Shown here in pieces: positions 23,100 to 32,662 of a stretch of DNA of 64,000 bases; position 1 is the stretch's first letter; every line of letters starts with the position of its first letter. This DNA is from Tethya wilhelma. Taxonomy: Eukaryota; Porifera; Demospongiae; Tethyida; Tethyidae. Both the position numbers and the translations under genes were made by a program. Under the pieces are notes generated by a model. It did not search any database. It was not told the origin of the DNA and saw only the letters and a list, made by a program, of their open reading frames with translations. Location of the stretch: positions 62,001 through 126,000 of the forward strand of contig CAXIPT010000014.1 of the NCBI GenBank assembly GCA_964030475.1, given 5' to 3'.

Positions 23100-24447
23100 T
23101 CTCAGTTAGAGAAGGAGGGTTGAAGAGGACATAGCCTCCTGGCATGTGGACCCTCGCAGAGCTGGCAGATGTGGCGGTGAGGACAGTCTGCTTCCCAGGT
23201 ACATGCGAGGTTGTTGTAATTTTTGCATATTTCTTGAGTCTGGGATGGTAAAGGTGGGGCTTGTGGATTTGGAGGTTTAGTCCCTTGCTGCGGCACCTGC
23301 TGAGTGGGCATGGTGCGGGGTTAGCTCCGAGGACAGTTTCTAGGGAAATTATAGAGGCTGCCACATGTGCTACACGGAATTCTCTGTTTCCTCGCCGGCC
23401 GTGAGGGGGTTGGAGTGGCTTGAGCTATGCCTGGGAAAAGGTTACGACTAGAGCTAGCTGCTTGTGGGGTGGCTGAATATGGCGACAAGAGTTTGGAAGT
23501 CCACAGCTCTAAGTCCACCATGTCCCTCTTGTGGGCTGGGTACTGGGCCATCCGCATGCAAAAGGCTGTGTCATAGTCAAGCCATGATTGAGAGGTGAAA
23601 GATTTGGCCATGTCGCGTTGGTAGGTCACGAGCTCCAGCGCACGGGCAGGGTGTGCATGAATACAAATTGCAAGGTAAACATTCAATGCTTCCAGCCATG
23701 TTTCAAGGGAGTTGACTGTCCGCTTGGCCTTCTTACGTGGAGGGGGGCTAGAATTTGGTAATGGGGCTATGAAACCATCCTGGATGACCAGGTGGATGTG
23801 GGATTTGGCCAGAAGTGAGGATGTTTTGAGATCATTGAGTATTGTATCCATTGTAACGAACTCACCGGCTACAATCTTTTTCCTGAGCCTGTCCGAGAGT
23901 GGAGGGAGTTCGGGAGAGTGAGGAATAGTGGCAGCTGTGCTGGATGTTGAAGCTGGTGGTAACAGGGTCGTGGCTTGTGTTGAGGTGGTTGCTGGTGGTT
24001 GCAGCGGTGATGGGTTGCCCTCCGTGGTTCCGGGACCGTTGGCGGATGCCTCGGAGAAGGTGTCATCCTGTGGTGGTGGTGGTGGCTGAAGATGCTGGGC
24101 CAGGTGTTGATCAATGAGGTCGACTACATACTCTGCAAAGTTAGAAGGTATTGGTGGTTGAGTGTCCTGTGGGTTAGTACTATGGCCCTCTGTTGGGTGG
24201 TAGAATTCGTAGAGTCTGGCTGCCCGCATAGCCTTGGTGCCCGTTAATACCAGGTGATTATGCTGCAGATGTAAGTTGATGACGTTGGAAGCGAGAGCTT
24301 GTAATTCCACCCAGAGGGGTTAGTAGTGGCTGGGGGAGTTGGACCCTTTGCCTGGCCTTTGCCTTTTGCTTGGTGCTTCATGGTAGACGTGGTCCTAGAT
24401 GTGGTTGTGGTATGGCCTTTCCGTTTTTGTTTGGCAGTCTTGGGCAT
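23100..24447 (-). pseudogene. Gag-like protein of the Ngaro/DIRS-like element
   Basis: Starts at ATG 24447 (lysine/threonine-rich PKTAKQKRKGHTT), shifts frame near 24310, and continues to 23321 with Pro/Thr-rich linker and a helical region (ETWLEALNVYLAI, YQRDMAKSF, DYDTAFCMRMAQ) typical of gag of this group. A second shift leads to CKNYNNLACTWEADC and CQLCEGPHARRLC (23240-23125), two zinc-binding motifs of the gag C-terminus. Confidence 0.65.
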
Positions 24448-25687
24448 GATTCGAAACGATGGTTGGTCAAGATACCTTGCTGGATCACTTCACGAAAACG
24501 ATGGCTTGGTCAGGATACCTTGCCTTGACAAATGCCGTGAAAAAAGGATAAGACCATGTGCACTTGTAGTCATCTAACTGCGCATGCTCAACAGCCTGGG
24601 GAAATCCTCTCAAATCAGTCCCATGTTAACTATAGTTTACAAGACTGCAAACAGTGGCAGATCTAGGGGGAGTTCCTGGGGTTCCATGGAACCCCTTCTT
24701 TGAGCCAGATGCACAAAAAATTTATTTGTATGAATTTTACTCTATACCAGCAAACTTACTTGACCAAATAGCTTGTTAAAAGTCAGTTAAATGAATAATA
24801 ATCTCTTTGATTCATTTGACAAGCTATTCCTAGCTCACAGGGTTTGAAGCAAGCTTAGTCTAGGATTGAATACTGAATTTCAATATTATTTAGCTTATAC
24901 TGCATGCATTAAAATAGAAAGCGAATTTCCCAAACTTGAGGGGCCACATGTTGCGGATCAGCTGTGTAAACCATGAGCAGGAAAAGGAAACCAGATAGTC
25001 ACTCAACCACATCCTACTTTGCTAAGAGGAGTACACTAGGTATTGCTACATTAAATAAAAATATAGTAGGAGTATGCATTAATTTTAGAAAAATAGCTGA
25101 CAAAAATGATTCACCCCAGCACTGAATAGATCATCAGCTGAATCCAGTTTGGACCATGGCGATAATGATAATACTGACAGTGTGCATTCCCATGACAATT
25201 AACACAGTTACATGTGCTTCACACAGTGACAATGAAAGTAACCATAAACAAAAACAATAGTACATACTTGTGAAAAAATGTCCTGATGGCATTATATTAT
25301 TAGGTTCTAGTGGATCGAACAATGCCACAGAGAACTAAATTACTCCTTCTAGCATTGAGTGTGACATTGGTAAGCTGAAGGAGTCAAGTGTTAATTTGAA
25401 GAAACTTTCCAGGGAACACATGCAAGTATCGTGTATTTAAAACGAATCCAGAGAGCGATGCATCTGTTTATCCTCGCACACGCCCATGTAATTCTAGTGC
25501 ATTATGTCAATTTAATCCTTAATGGTTGAAACAGTATCCCTGGCTTCACTATAGCAAGCACTTGGATGGTGCATACTGCCGTGCATGTGTGTTCTTCGCT
25601 ACTAACCAAGTAAGTGGTCAAGGTTTAGGGCAGCTTGTATCTAAGCCATTCAGTTCATGGATAAAGATGTTAGACAAGGCAAGTAAG

Positions 25688-25871
25688 TGGTATTATTGTG
25701 TATATCATGGACTGGTCCTTAATCTTTATTATCGTTTGTGGTAAATGACGTCATTACTTCCTTTGTTTTTAATGTTCCGTTTTTGTAAATTGTATGAGTT
25801 GAGTCAAGTGTTGTCATGCTTAATATGAAGACTTTTAGTATTATTGTCTATGAGCAGTATGTGTTGCTACA
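25688..25871 (+). repeat. 5' LTR of the gypsy element
   Basis: Starts TG, ends CA. Followed at once by ATTGGCGACGAGAACGGG, a likely primer-binding region. Compared with the 3' LTR it has a few substitutions (e.g. GACGTCATT against GACGCCATT) and about 10 extra bases near its end, so the insertion is not brand new. Confidence 0.9.
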
Positions 25872-25894
25872 ATTGGCGACGAGAACGGGATAAG

Positions 25895-26592
25895 ATGGCA
25901 GTGCTCTATGAAAAGATAGATGAGTTTGACAGTACTCTTGAAGAGTGGGCTCAGTACGAAAAACGTTTAGGATAATTTTTTGAAGCCGACTCTATTACAG
26001 ACGCAGGAAAGAAGCGAGCTGTATTTTTGTCAGTTGTGGGACCAAACACCTACAAGCTGTTGAGCAACTTGGTAGCGCTATCCAAGCCCGCGGGGACAAG
26101 AGCTACGCGAATTTGGTCGCTGCTCTGAGAAAACATTTTATTCCGACTCCATCAGTAATTGTTGAATGATTCAAATTTCACAGCCGGCCAGGAGAGTCTG
26201 TGGCTACGTTCACAGCGGAGCTATGGCGATTGTCAGTTCATTGGAACCATGTTCGAGGACATGCTTCGGGACCGTCTGGTGTGTGGTATCAACAAAGACG
26301 CATTGCAGAAGCGCTTGTTGGCTGAGCCAGAAATAACGTACACTAAAGCCGTGGAGCTAGCACAGGCTCTGCTTGAAATGTCAAAGAGCTGAAGACGAAG
26401 CCAGTCGAGGAACGTCAGTCTGATCCAGTGAATGCATTGAACAATCCTAATGACCCCAAAACCTGTGACCTTACCTGCTTTCGTTGTGGCAAAGTGGGCC
26501 ACATTGCAACTAAATGTCAAGTGAGTAAGGATATTGTTTGTCACTACTGTAAGCAAAAGGGACACATGAAGAAAGCATGCCAAGCAAGTTGA
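25895..26592 (+). pseudogene. Gypsy gag with two zinc knuckles, broken frame
   Basis: Starts MAVLYEKIDEFDSTLEEWAQ and is stopped at 25972. Patches continue as FLSVVGPNTYKLLSNLVA, then 26159-26392 with CGINKDALQKRLLAEPEITYTKAVELAQ in pieces. A third frame carries CFRCGKVGHIATKC and CHYCKQKGHMKKAC, two CCHC knuckles. Retroviral-type gag, capsid plus nucleocapsid, with at least three frame breaks. Confidence 0.75.
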
Positions 26593-26729
26593 AAGAGATC
26601 ACAAGGACAGAAGTCAAAGTCAGTTGGTCATGTGGATGAGAGACTGGAGGATTCAGACTCTGAGTCCAGTTCACCCTTATGCCGTGTAAGTTCTTGTATT
26701 AAATCAAGTGCACCCCCATTACTGTAACT

Positions 26730-27390
26730 GTGCTGGTTGATGGTTGTAGTGTCAATATGGAAGTTGATACAGGTGCTTGCACTAGCCTAATTTCAGAAGC
26801 AACCTATCACCAGTTGTGGCCTGCTGGGTGGGATCTGGAAGCCTCCAAAGTTAAACTGTGTATTTACTCCAAAGAACCACTGACTGTGTTGGGATGTTGT
26901 TATGTAAACATGGAGTACAAGGGACAGGTCAGGCAAAACATGCCATTGCAAGTTGTAGAGGGGTGTGGCCCTAGCCTTTTGGACAGAAATTGGCTCCAAC
27001 ATGTGAAGTTGGATTGGCAGGAGATCAATTGTATCAGGAACAAGTTATTGCAAGAGACTCTAGATCGTCACAAGAAAGTTTTCGAAGAGAGATTAGGAAA
27101 GATACGTGGATACGAAGCCAAGATCCATGTTGATCCCCATGCTTAACCTCAGTTTCACCGTCCTAGGTCTGTACCTTATGCATTACGTACTATCGTCTCG
27201 TGACAGAGGGTACTCTTCAACCGGTAGAGACAGCGGAGTGGGCAGCTCCTACGTATTGTACCTGTCTTGAAGCACGACCGGAAGAGCATCAGAATCTGTG
27301 GTGACTTTAGATTAACTGTTAACCCTGTATCCAAGTTAGACAACTACCCTATCCCCAAAGTGGAGGATTTGTTCGCCCCTGGAGAAAATT
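26730..27390 (+). pseudogene. Gypsy protease and start of reverse transcriptase
   Basis: The frame 26730-27146 begins VLVDGCSVNMEVDTGACTSL: DTGA is the aspartic protease active site. LLDRNWLQHVKLDW ends the protease domain, followed by the linker (HKKVFEERLGKIRGYEAKI). After a frame change, ICGDFRLTVNPVSKLDNYPIP is RT motif 1-2. The palm motifs (FDL, YIDD) are deleted at about 27390. Confidence 0.75.
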
Positions 27391-28455
27391 TTCGGGGGGA
27401 GCTCTGGTCCTGTGACACCGGCATTGATGCTGATATTGAGAAGACAGTGCGACGCTGTAAACAGTGCCAGGAAGTACAGTCGTCACCTCCACTAGCTCCA
27501 TTGAATCCCTGGAAATGGCCGTCGAAACCTTGGACACGTCTTCACTTAGACTTTGCTGGTCCGTTCCAAGGGAGGCTTTTTCTAGTTGTGGTGGACGCCC
27601 ATTCGAAGTGGATGGAAGCGTTACTTGTGAATTCGACATCATCAGCTGTTATTATTACAGAATTGAGAACCATGTTTGCTCGTTTTGGAATTCCAGAAAC
27701 AAGTGTTACGGATAATAGTACTGGTTTTAGTAGTCGAGAATTTGAACTATTTCTGAGAGAGAATGGTATCAAGCATATCAAGTCAGCACCTTACCATCCA
27801 GCTACCAACGGATTGGCATAGAGAGCGGTGCAAGTTCTCAAACGTGGATTGAAGAAAGTCACCAGTGGAAGTATTGAGTCTCGGTTAGCAAAAGTTTTGT
27901 TTTCTCATCGTATCACTCCACATTGCACTACAGGTGTGGCTCCTGACGAACTACTCCTAGGTAGAAAGTTTTGTACTAGATTGGACCTGTTGCGTCCTGA
28001 CTGTTCAAGGAGAGTGGAGAGCAATCAAAGGAAGCAGAAGAACTCTCACGACTTATCTGCAAAGTCCCGTACTTTTCAAGTTGGTGACACCGTTTCAGTT
28101 AAGAATTTTGGTAATGGTCCTAAGTGGATCCCCAGAATTATTTCTGACAAGACTGGCCCAGTTTTGCATTCTGTAACACTGGATAGTGGCAGAGAAAGAC
28201 GTTGTCACACTGATCACCTGAAATCTCGTATGGTTGCTAGTGATGTCCAGAATGAGTGGTTTACCTCCGTTGGGAGAAAGCGAGGATGATGCACTTATGT
28301 TACCTAGCCCAGTGGTTTCTAACACGTCTGAAGGTGATGATGAGGATACTGCTCAACCTGAGGAGTCAGGAGAATCGCGGGCTGATAGCCCTGTTCCTCA
28401 GTATCCACGACTTGTTCGTCAACCTCCTGAGAGGTATGAATCAGGACTAAATTGA
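27391..28455 (+). pseudogene. Gypsy integrase and C-terminal tail
   Basis: Begins abruptly after the deletion with the second half of the H2C2 finger (CKQCQEVQ). The core shows the first Asp in LHLDFAGPF, the second in SVTDNSTGF and then PYHPATNGLA followed by a stop where the catalytic Glu is expected (GLAERAV in relatives). Frame 27828-28289 continues with LFSHRITPHCTTGVAPDELLLG and the chromodomain-like FQVGDTVSVKNFG. An acidic/Pro-rich tail follows to 28455. Confidence 0.8.
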
Positions 28456-28595
28456 GACTAATATCTGTTGAACTTTGTAAGTTAATTACTAATTTTTGTT
28501 ATTACTTTTGTTTAGTTCTGTTAGTATTGTTGGATATTCTAATAATTAATTTTGTTTTTGTTTATTGTGATCCTCTATCTTAGAAGGGAGGAATG

Positions 28596-28769
28596 TGGAA
28601 TTATTGTGTATATCATGGACTGGTCCTTAATCTTTATTATCGTTTGTGGTAAATGACGCCATTACTTCCTTAGTATTTAATGTTCCGTTTTTTTAAATTG
28701 TATGAATTGAGTCGAGTGTTGTCATGCTTAATATGAAGTGATTAGTATTATGCAGTGTGTGTTGCTACA
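28596..28769 (+). repeat. 3' LTR of the gypsy element
   Basis: Preceded by the purine-rich AGAAGGGAGGAATG (polypurine tract, 28583-28595). Followed by the GTAAG duplication and the resumed hAT frame. Confidence 0.9.
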
Positions 28770-29154
28770 GTAAGCATGCAGCTAATGATTACCACCTCAT
28801 AGCGATGACCAAGATGGATGAGTTCTTGACAAGATATGAGAATCCTTCTCAATCAATCGAAACCATTCTGGATAGTGAGGCAAAACGGATGATGGAAGCC
28901 AACCAGAAGGTAATCGAGTCATTGCTGAAGATTGTGATACTGTGCGGTAAGCAAGGACTTGCACTCTGTGGCCACTGTGATGACACAATTGATTGGGATG
29001 AAGAAAATAGCTCTAATCAGGGTAATTTTGTCCAGCTAGTTAGATTCTGAGCGGAAACAGATCGCATACTAGCTAATCACCTTTCCAAATCACTGAGAAA
29101 TGTCCGATACACGTCTAAAACTATTCAAAACGAAATGGTGTGTGTGATAGGAGA

Positions 29155-29952
29155 TTCTCCATCTTCTTCTTATTCTTCTTCTTCTTCTATCTTCTCACGC
29201 CATATCTCAAAGACCATTCACTTTTAGAAGCTGATTCTTGAACGAACAAACTTGGTTTCTTTGTCTTCAATCGCTTTTGCCATTGTTTTTTTGTGCTTCT
29301 CTTTGAGTCGCTAGATACAAGGCGAAACCATATGGCGCCGCCATTAATTTCTAAACTCATGCATTATTCATAAGCTAGCTAGCCTAACGACCCTTTCCAC
29401 ATTCAATTTGGAATCTATTGCAATCATGCAGTGCACCCAAGTTCTGTCCTAGATCCTATCCTCTCGTTCTCTGTGTTCTGTTCTTCAGTAGGGAAGTCAA
29501 TAGCTAGCAAGACACACTTGTAATTGACACAAATCACGTTACCTGCTTGAAGGTTTAAATTTTCAGCTGTCTGAAAGGCCGCATGGACGCATAGACCATC
29601 TAGGTGGGCTCAGTATCACATGAGTTGCCAGGCAAGTTCTCTGCTCAGCCTGAAGACTATATTCCACTGATATTATAAAAAAATAGAACAAACAAGTACA
29701 AAAAACATTAGAAATGTAAATCAAACATAGGAATGGCCAAATCATAAAAAAGTGAGGAAACAAGATAGGAATGGTAGTCAGATTGAGCGAGTTCATTCCT
29801 GTGTCTACAATGTCATTGAGCTTAGTAGGGATATGATCATAGGTGACACAGTGAAATAAACTCTTCGCTCAATCTGACAACCATGCTCGATTTTTTACGA
29901 TTTGGCCATTCCTATGTTTAATTTACATTTCTAATGTTTTTTGTACTTGTAA
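29155..29952 (+). mobile_element. Foldback element family A, copy 2 (head missing)
   Basis: Begins in the body at CTCCATCTTCTTCTT and TTTTAGAAGCTGATTCTTGAA. The tail hairpin at 29684-29952 has arms opening ACAAGTACAAAAAACATTAG, TAGGAATGGCCAAATC and closing in reverse order. The palindromic head is absent. Confidence 0.7.
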
Positions 29953-30996
29953 TATGTAAGTTTGCATGAGTATACATACAATTAGTTCTACACGAGTACA
30001 ATTAAGGCTCTGTTATAAAAAATGTGTAAATATTGGTAACAATATTAATATTGTGAATGTGCATATGACCTGAAGTTTCCGACGATGTTGACGCTGTTTT
30101 TTCCTGTGTGCGCCATTGGTTATACGTACAAAGTCATCCTTGCAAGATTTGTAGTATGTTTTGCATGTATTTGGAAAAGCATATAAAGAATATATTATTT
30201 TGTTGTCGTAGTAGAATTGAGGTTGACAAAATTTGTGTTAATGTGTTTGTATACCTTGTAACTGCTTAAGCTGCACTTCAGTATGAACAGCTTTAACTTC
30301 ACTACAAATCTTTTTGTAGACATCTTGGTTATCAATGCTGAAAATGCATGAGTAAAGCATGTGCATGTTAGATCATATCATTCTGACCACATTTGAATAG
30401 CTCAAAAGTGTGTGTATAGTATTGGTTAATACGTGGTCTATACAACATGTTGAATAAAGCTTTGCAATCTAGTACACTAATAATCAATTTTGTTACATCA
30501 TCCATGCACTAACATCAAAAGCTTCTCTGATCCGACACATGCATACAAAGAATGACATTCTGTAGTATTTTAATAATTAGCAATTATTATTGTTAGTTAG
30601 AATGAGCTTACTCTTTCTGAAGAGTCCACCCAGAAAAGTTCTCATCAGTATTTTTAAGTTGCTTGTAGATGGATCGGACGTATCCCTATGTGCATGCAAG
30701 TAAACTTAATTATCAATATTGGCATGCAGTGTAGTGCAAGCAGTCTATAATTTATAATGCATGTAGAAGTTTGTACCTTTAGCTGCAAGGAAGCCTTTTG
30801 CACTTGTTGACGTATGCTTCAATTTTCCTTGTTAGAAGGTCCACTGTTCTCTTGCAGGCACTGCTCCACACAAGTCAAAAGATCAGACATATTTTTGTTT
30901 TGCTCTTCAAGTTGACAATTGATTTCCTACTCTCAGTTAGTTCTTTTGTAGCTTGTTGCAACAGTTGTGCCAACTGGTCAGGATCTTGAAGTGCCA
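29953..30996 (-). pseudogene. Coiled-coil protein gene, decayed, divergent to the kinase
   Basis: Read on the minus strand from ATG 30996: MALQDPDQLAQLLQQATKEL, then after a frameshift LEEQNKNMSDLLTCVEQCLQ and QQVQKASLQLK (to about 30778). Further exon-like patches are GYVRSIYKQLKNTDENFSGW (about 30685-30610), IDNQDVYKKICSEVKAVHTE (about 30340-30258) and NGAHRKKQRQHRRKL (about 30115-30075), each with plausible GT/AG edges. Heptad-like leucine and glutamine spacing suggests a coiled coil. Function unknown. It is either a broken host gene or transposon cargo. Confidence 0.4.
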
Positions 30997-31181
30997 TAAA
31001 TGTCGATTGTATACAATTTCAGTGCAGTAAAGAATACAGGTGAAGCAGCGTTCAGGTTGTCACCGTTCAACTTCAAACTGACCGTCTCGATAAACAAGAA
31101 TCGCGCCAAAATATGCCAACTGCGCATGCGGGAATCTATTGCTTATTGTGTGAGTGTGACTCGATTATTTTGCAACCAAGA
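30997..31181. promoter_or_regulatory. Putative bidirectional promoter
   Basis: The 185 bp between the two divergent ATGs (30996 minus, 31182 plus) hold CGCGCCAAAATATGCC and TGCGCATGCGGGAA, a GC-richer patch than the surroundings. The role is inferred from position only. Confidence 0.3.
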
Positions 31182-32330
31182 TGTCTACTAGTTCAATCAG
31201 TAGTAAGCGTTCAAGGCATAATAAAGGAAGAAAAGAACAGCTAAAAATCGAGAAGGAAAGATGTATGGAAGAACTTGACAAAGAATTAAAGGCCAGGAAA
31301 AAATCTGAGGCTGACGAGTGTTCATAAAAATGGTAAGTGACAATATTTTCACTCTGCATTCATGACCACCAACATTGGTATAAAATTACTTATAGGAAGT
31401 TTGCAAATTAGAAGCTGCAGCAGTAGCTACATATGGTGGCCAAAAAAAGCAAAGTTTTGCGCCACTATCTGAAACGTCAGGAGGGTATTTTCCAGGGTTT
31501 AATGTGGAACTAAGTGAAAGAGTAAAAGCTGATATCATATGCTGACCTTCATTTTACCTCTCAGCAAGCTTCATTAGTACTGAAAGAGGGACGCTTTAGA
31601 AGCTGTGTAACTAAGCAATATGCAGATTTTACTGTGTGTACTAAGATTCTTCATTCAATGTATGGTGACAGTTACATTCATCATGAAGCAAACATGTTAT
31701 CAAAATTTGCTCATCAGAATATTCCATACTTGTTTGGGGTATGTATGCATCCTAAAGAAAAGGCAATTATCATGAGTTATCATAGTACTAGTACAATATA
31801 TTCTCTGCTAAACATTAACAATGCTGAGTCAAGTAATGCTCCTTCATCTCTGCAATGGCTCACGATACTTGATGATGTTGCTAGTGCCTTAATTTACCTT
31901 CATTCTAAGAAAATAGTACAGTCATAATGATGTCAAATCAAACAATGTTGTGGTTGATCACCTTGCTGTTGGTTATCATGCTGTGCTTATTGACTTTGGG
32001 AAGAAAAAAGGACAAAAATATCAACTTTCTCGGAAAAAAATTACAGAACAAATAATGAAGTACCAGCATATTGCTCCTGATTTGCGTAACGGCTCTGTTC
32101 GAGAGCATGATTCAACTGATGTTTATTCATTTGGAAAACTGTTAGAGACTGTCATAAATGCTAGACTGCCTTCGTTGTCAGATGAAAGAAAGGCTACAGA
32201 TTTATTGGAATGGACTTTACGCCCATTTAGTAAGGACAGACCAATGATGATTCAAGTTGCTGGAAGCTTAGCTAACCTAAAAGGAGACTTAAGTTTTGAA
32301 GTCAAATTGAATGCATACTGTCGTGTATAA
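31182..32330 (+). pseudogene. Protein kinase-like gene with coiled-coil N-terminus, frameshifted
   Basis: The first exon (31182-31332) encodes a Ser- and Lys-rich start (MSTSSISSKRSRHNKGRK) and a coiled coil (LKIEKERCMEELDKELKAR). It ends at GTAAGT; the second exon starts after TTATAG at 31396. Kinase features follow in pieces: a glycine-loop-like LKEGRFRSC, lysine strand VCTKIL, helix C EANMLSKFAHQN, hinge MSYHSTSTIYSLL, LDDVASALIYLHSKKI, catalytic loop HNDVKSNN (Asn in place of the usual Arg), activation segment LIDFGKKKG, and DVYSFGKLL. At least three frameshifts (near 31320, 31545, 31922) break it. The TyrK-like fold is clear; substrate unknown. Confidence 0.65.
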
Positions 32331-32662
32331 TTGTGTAATAATAATTATTATGTATGTATGCTTGTTTTTTTTCTTGCCTGAATGATTTCATATCAATATT
32401 TACACACATATTCCATTTATGGACATAAAACTTGAGTCTTGAACTTGTCTTGCATATTCATCACAAATGATATAATTGTTAATTTTGGTGAAATTGTCAG
32501 ACATGCATTGCTCTACATGCTATTGGTGCTATCTATATAGAAATCACTCAATTGCAACAGTGTTCTTTCAGATTGATGTTGTATTATTGAGATTTCAATA
32601 AAAGGTAGAAGCTAGCTCTGCAACCAGTTAAATTTGTTCTCTAAATTTGAATTGCTGAAATC
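32331..32662. other. Non-coding, no gene seen
   Basis: AT-rich sequence between the kinase pseudogene and the tnp2 gene. An AATAAA at 32598-32603 could be a polyadenylation signal. Confidence 0.3.

Larger units (their letters stand above)
20801..24450 (-). mobile_element. Ngaro/DIRS-like tyrosine-recombinase retroelement
   Basis: Minus-strand order is gag (24447-23100), reverse transcriptase plus RNase H (22986-21688), tyrosine recombinase (21657-20801). This gene order and the recombinase in place of an integrase define YR retroelements. No methylase-like domain is seen after the RNase H, which favours Ngaro over classic DIRS. Several frameshifts and one in-frame stop break it. The split direct repeats expected at the ends were not recognised; a short direct repeat (TTGGTCAAGATACCTTGC / TTGGTCAGGATACCTTGC, 24466-24525) lies at the gag side. 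Confidence 0.8.
25688..28769 (+). mobile_element. Ty3/gypsy LTR retrotransposon with TSD GTAAG, internally deleted
   Basis: LTRs of 184 bp (25688-25871) and 174 bp (28596-28769), starting TGG(T/A)ATTATTGTG and ending GTTGCTACA. The flanking GTAAG at 25683-25687 and 28770-28774 is a 5-bp target duplication inside the hAT gene; deleting the element plus one copy restores the hAT frame. Order inside is gag, zinc knuckles, protease, start of RT, then directly the integrase: most of RT and all of RNase H are missing. Confidence 0.9.
24973..29050 (+). pseudogene. TTF-finger hAT transposase fragment (ZMYM1-like), interrupted
   Basis: The first exon starts MSRKRKPDSHSTTSYFAKR (24973). After a gap come IECDIGKLKESSVNLKKLS (about 25345) and PESDASVYPRTRPCNSSALC, QFNP, a stop, then WLKQYPWLHYSKHLDGAYC, RACVFFATNQVSGQGLG and FSSWIKMLDKASK up to 25687. 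The CxxC pair and WL-YPWLHY motif are the TTF finger of hAT transposases related to ZMYM1. The frame continues exactly at 28770 as HAANDYHLIAMTKMDEFL after removal of the gypsy element, ending at a TGA at 29048. The RNase-H-like catalytic core is absent. Confidence 0.7.
24652..29060 (+). mobile_element. hAT element with TTF-type finger, 3'-truncated, split by a gypsy insertion
   Basis: CAGTGGCAGATCTAGGGGG at 24652 looks like the 5' terminal repeat of hAT elements, whose ends often begin CAGTGGCGGATC. The gene starts at ATG 24973. Its TTF/DUF4371-type finger region is at 25430-25687 and continues after the gypsy insertion at 28770-29050. No matching right end is found, so the 3' half of the transposase is lost. 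Confidence 0.6.
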
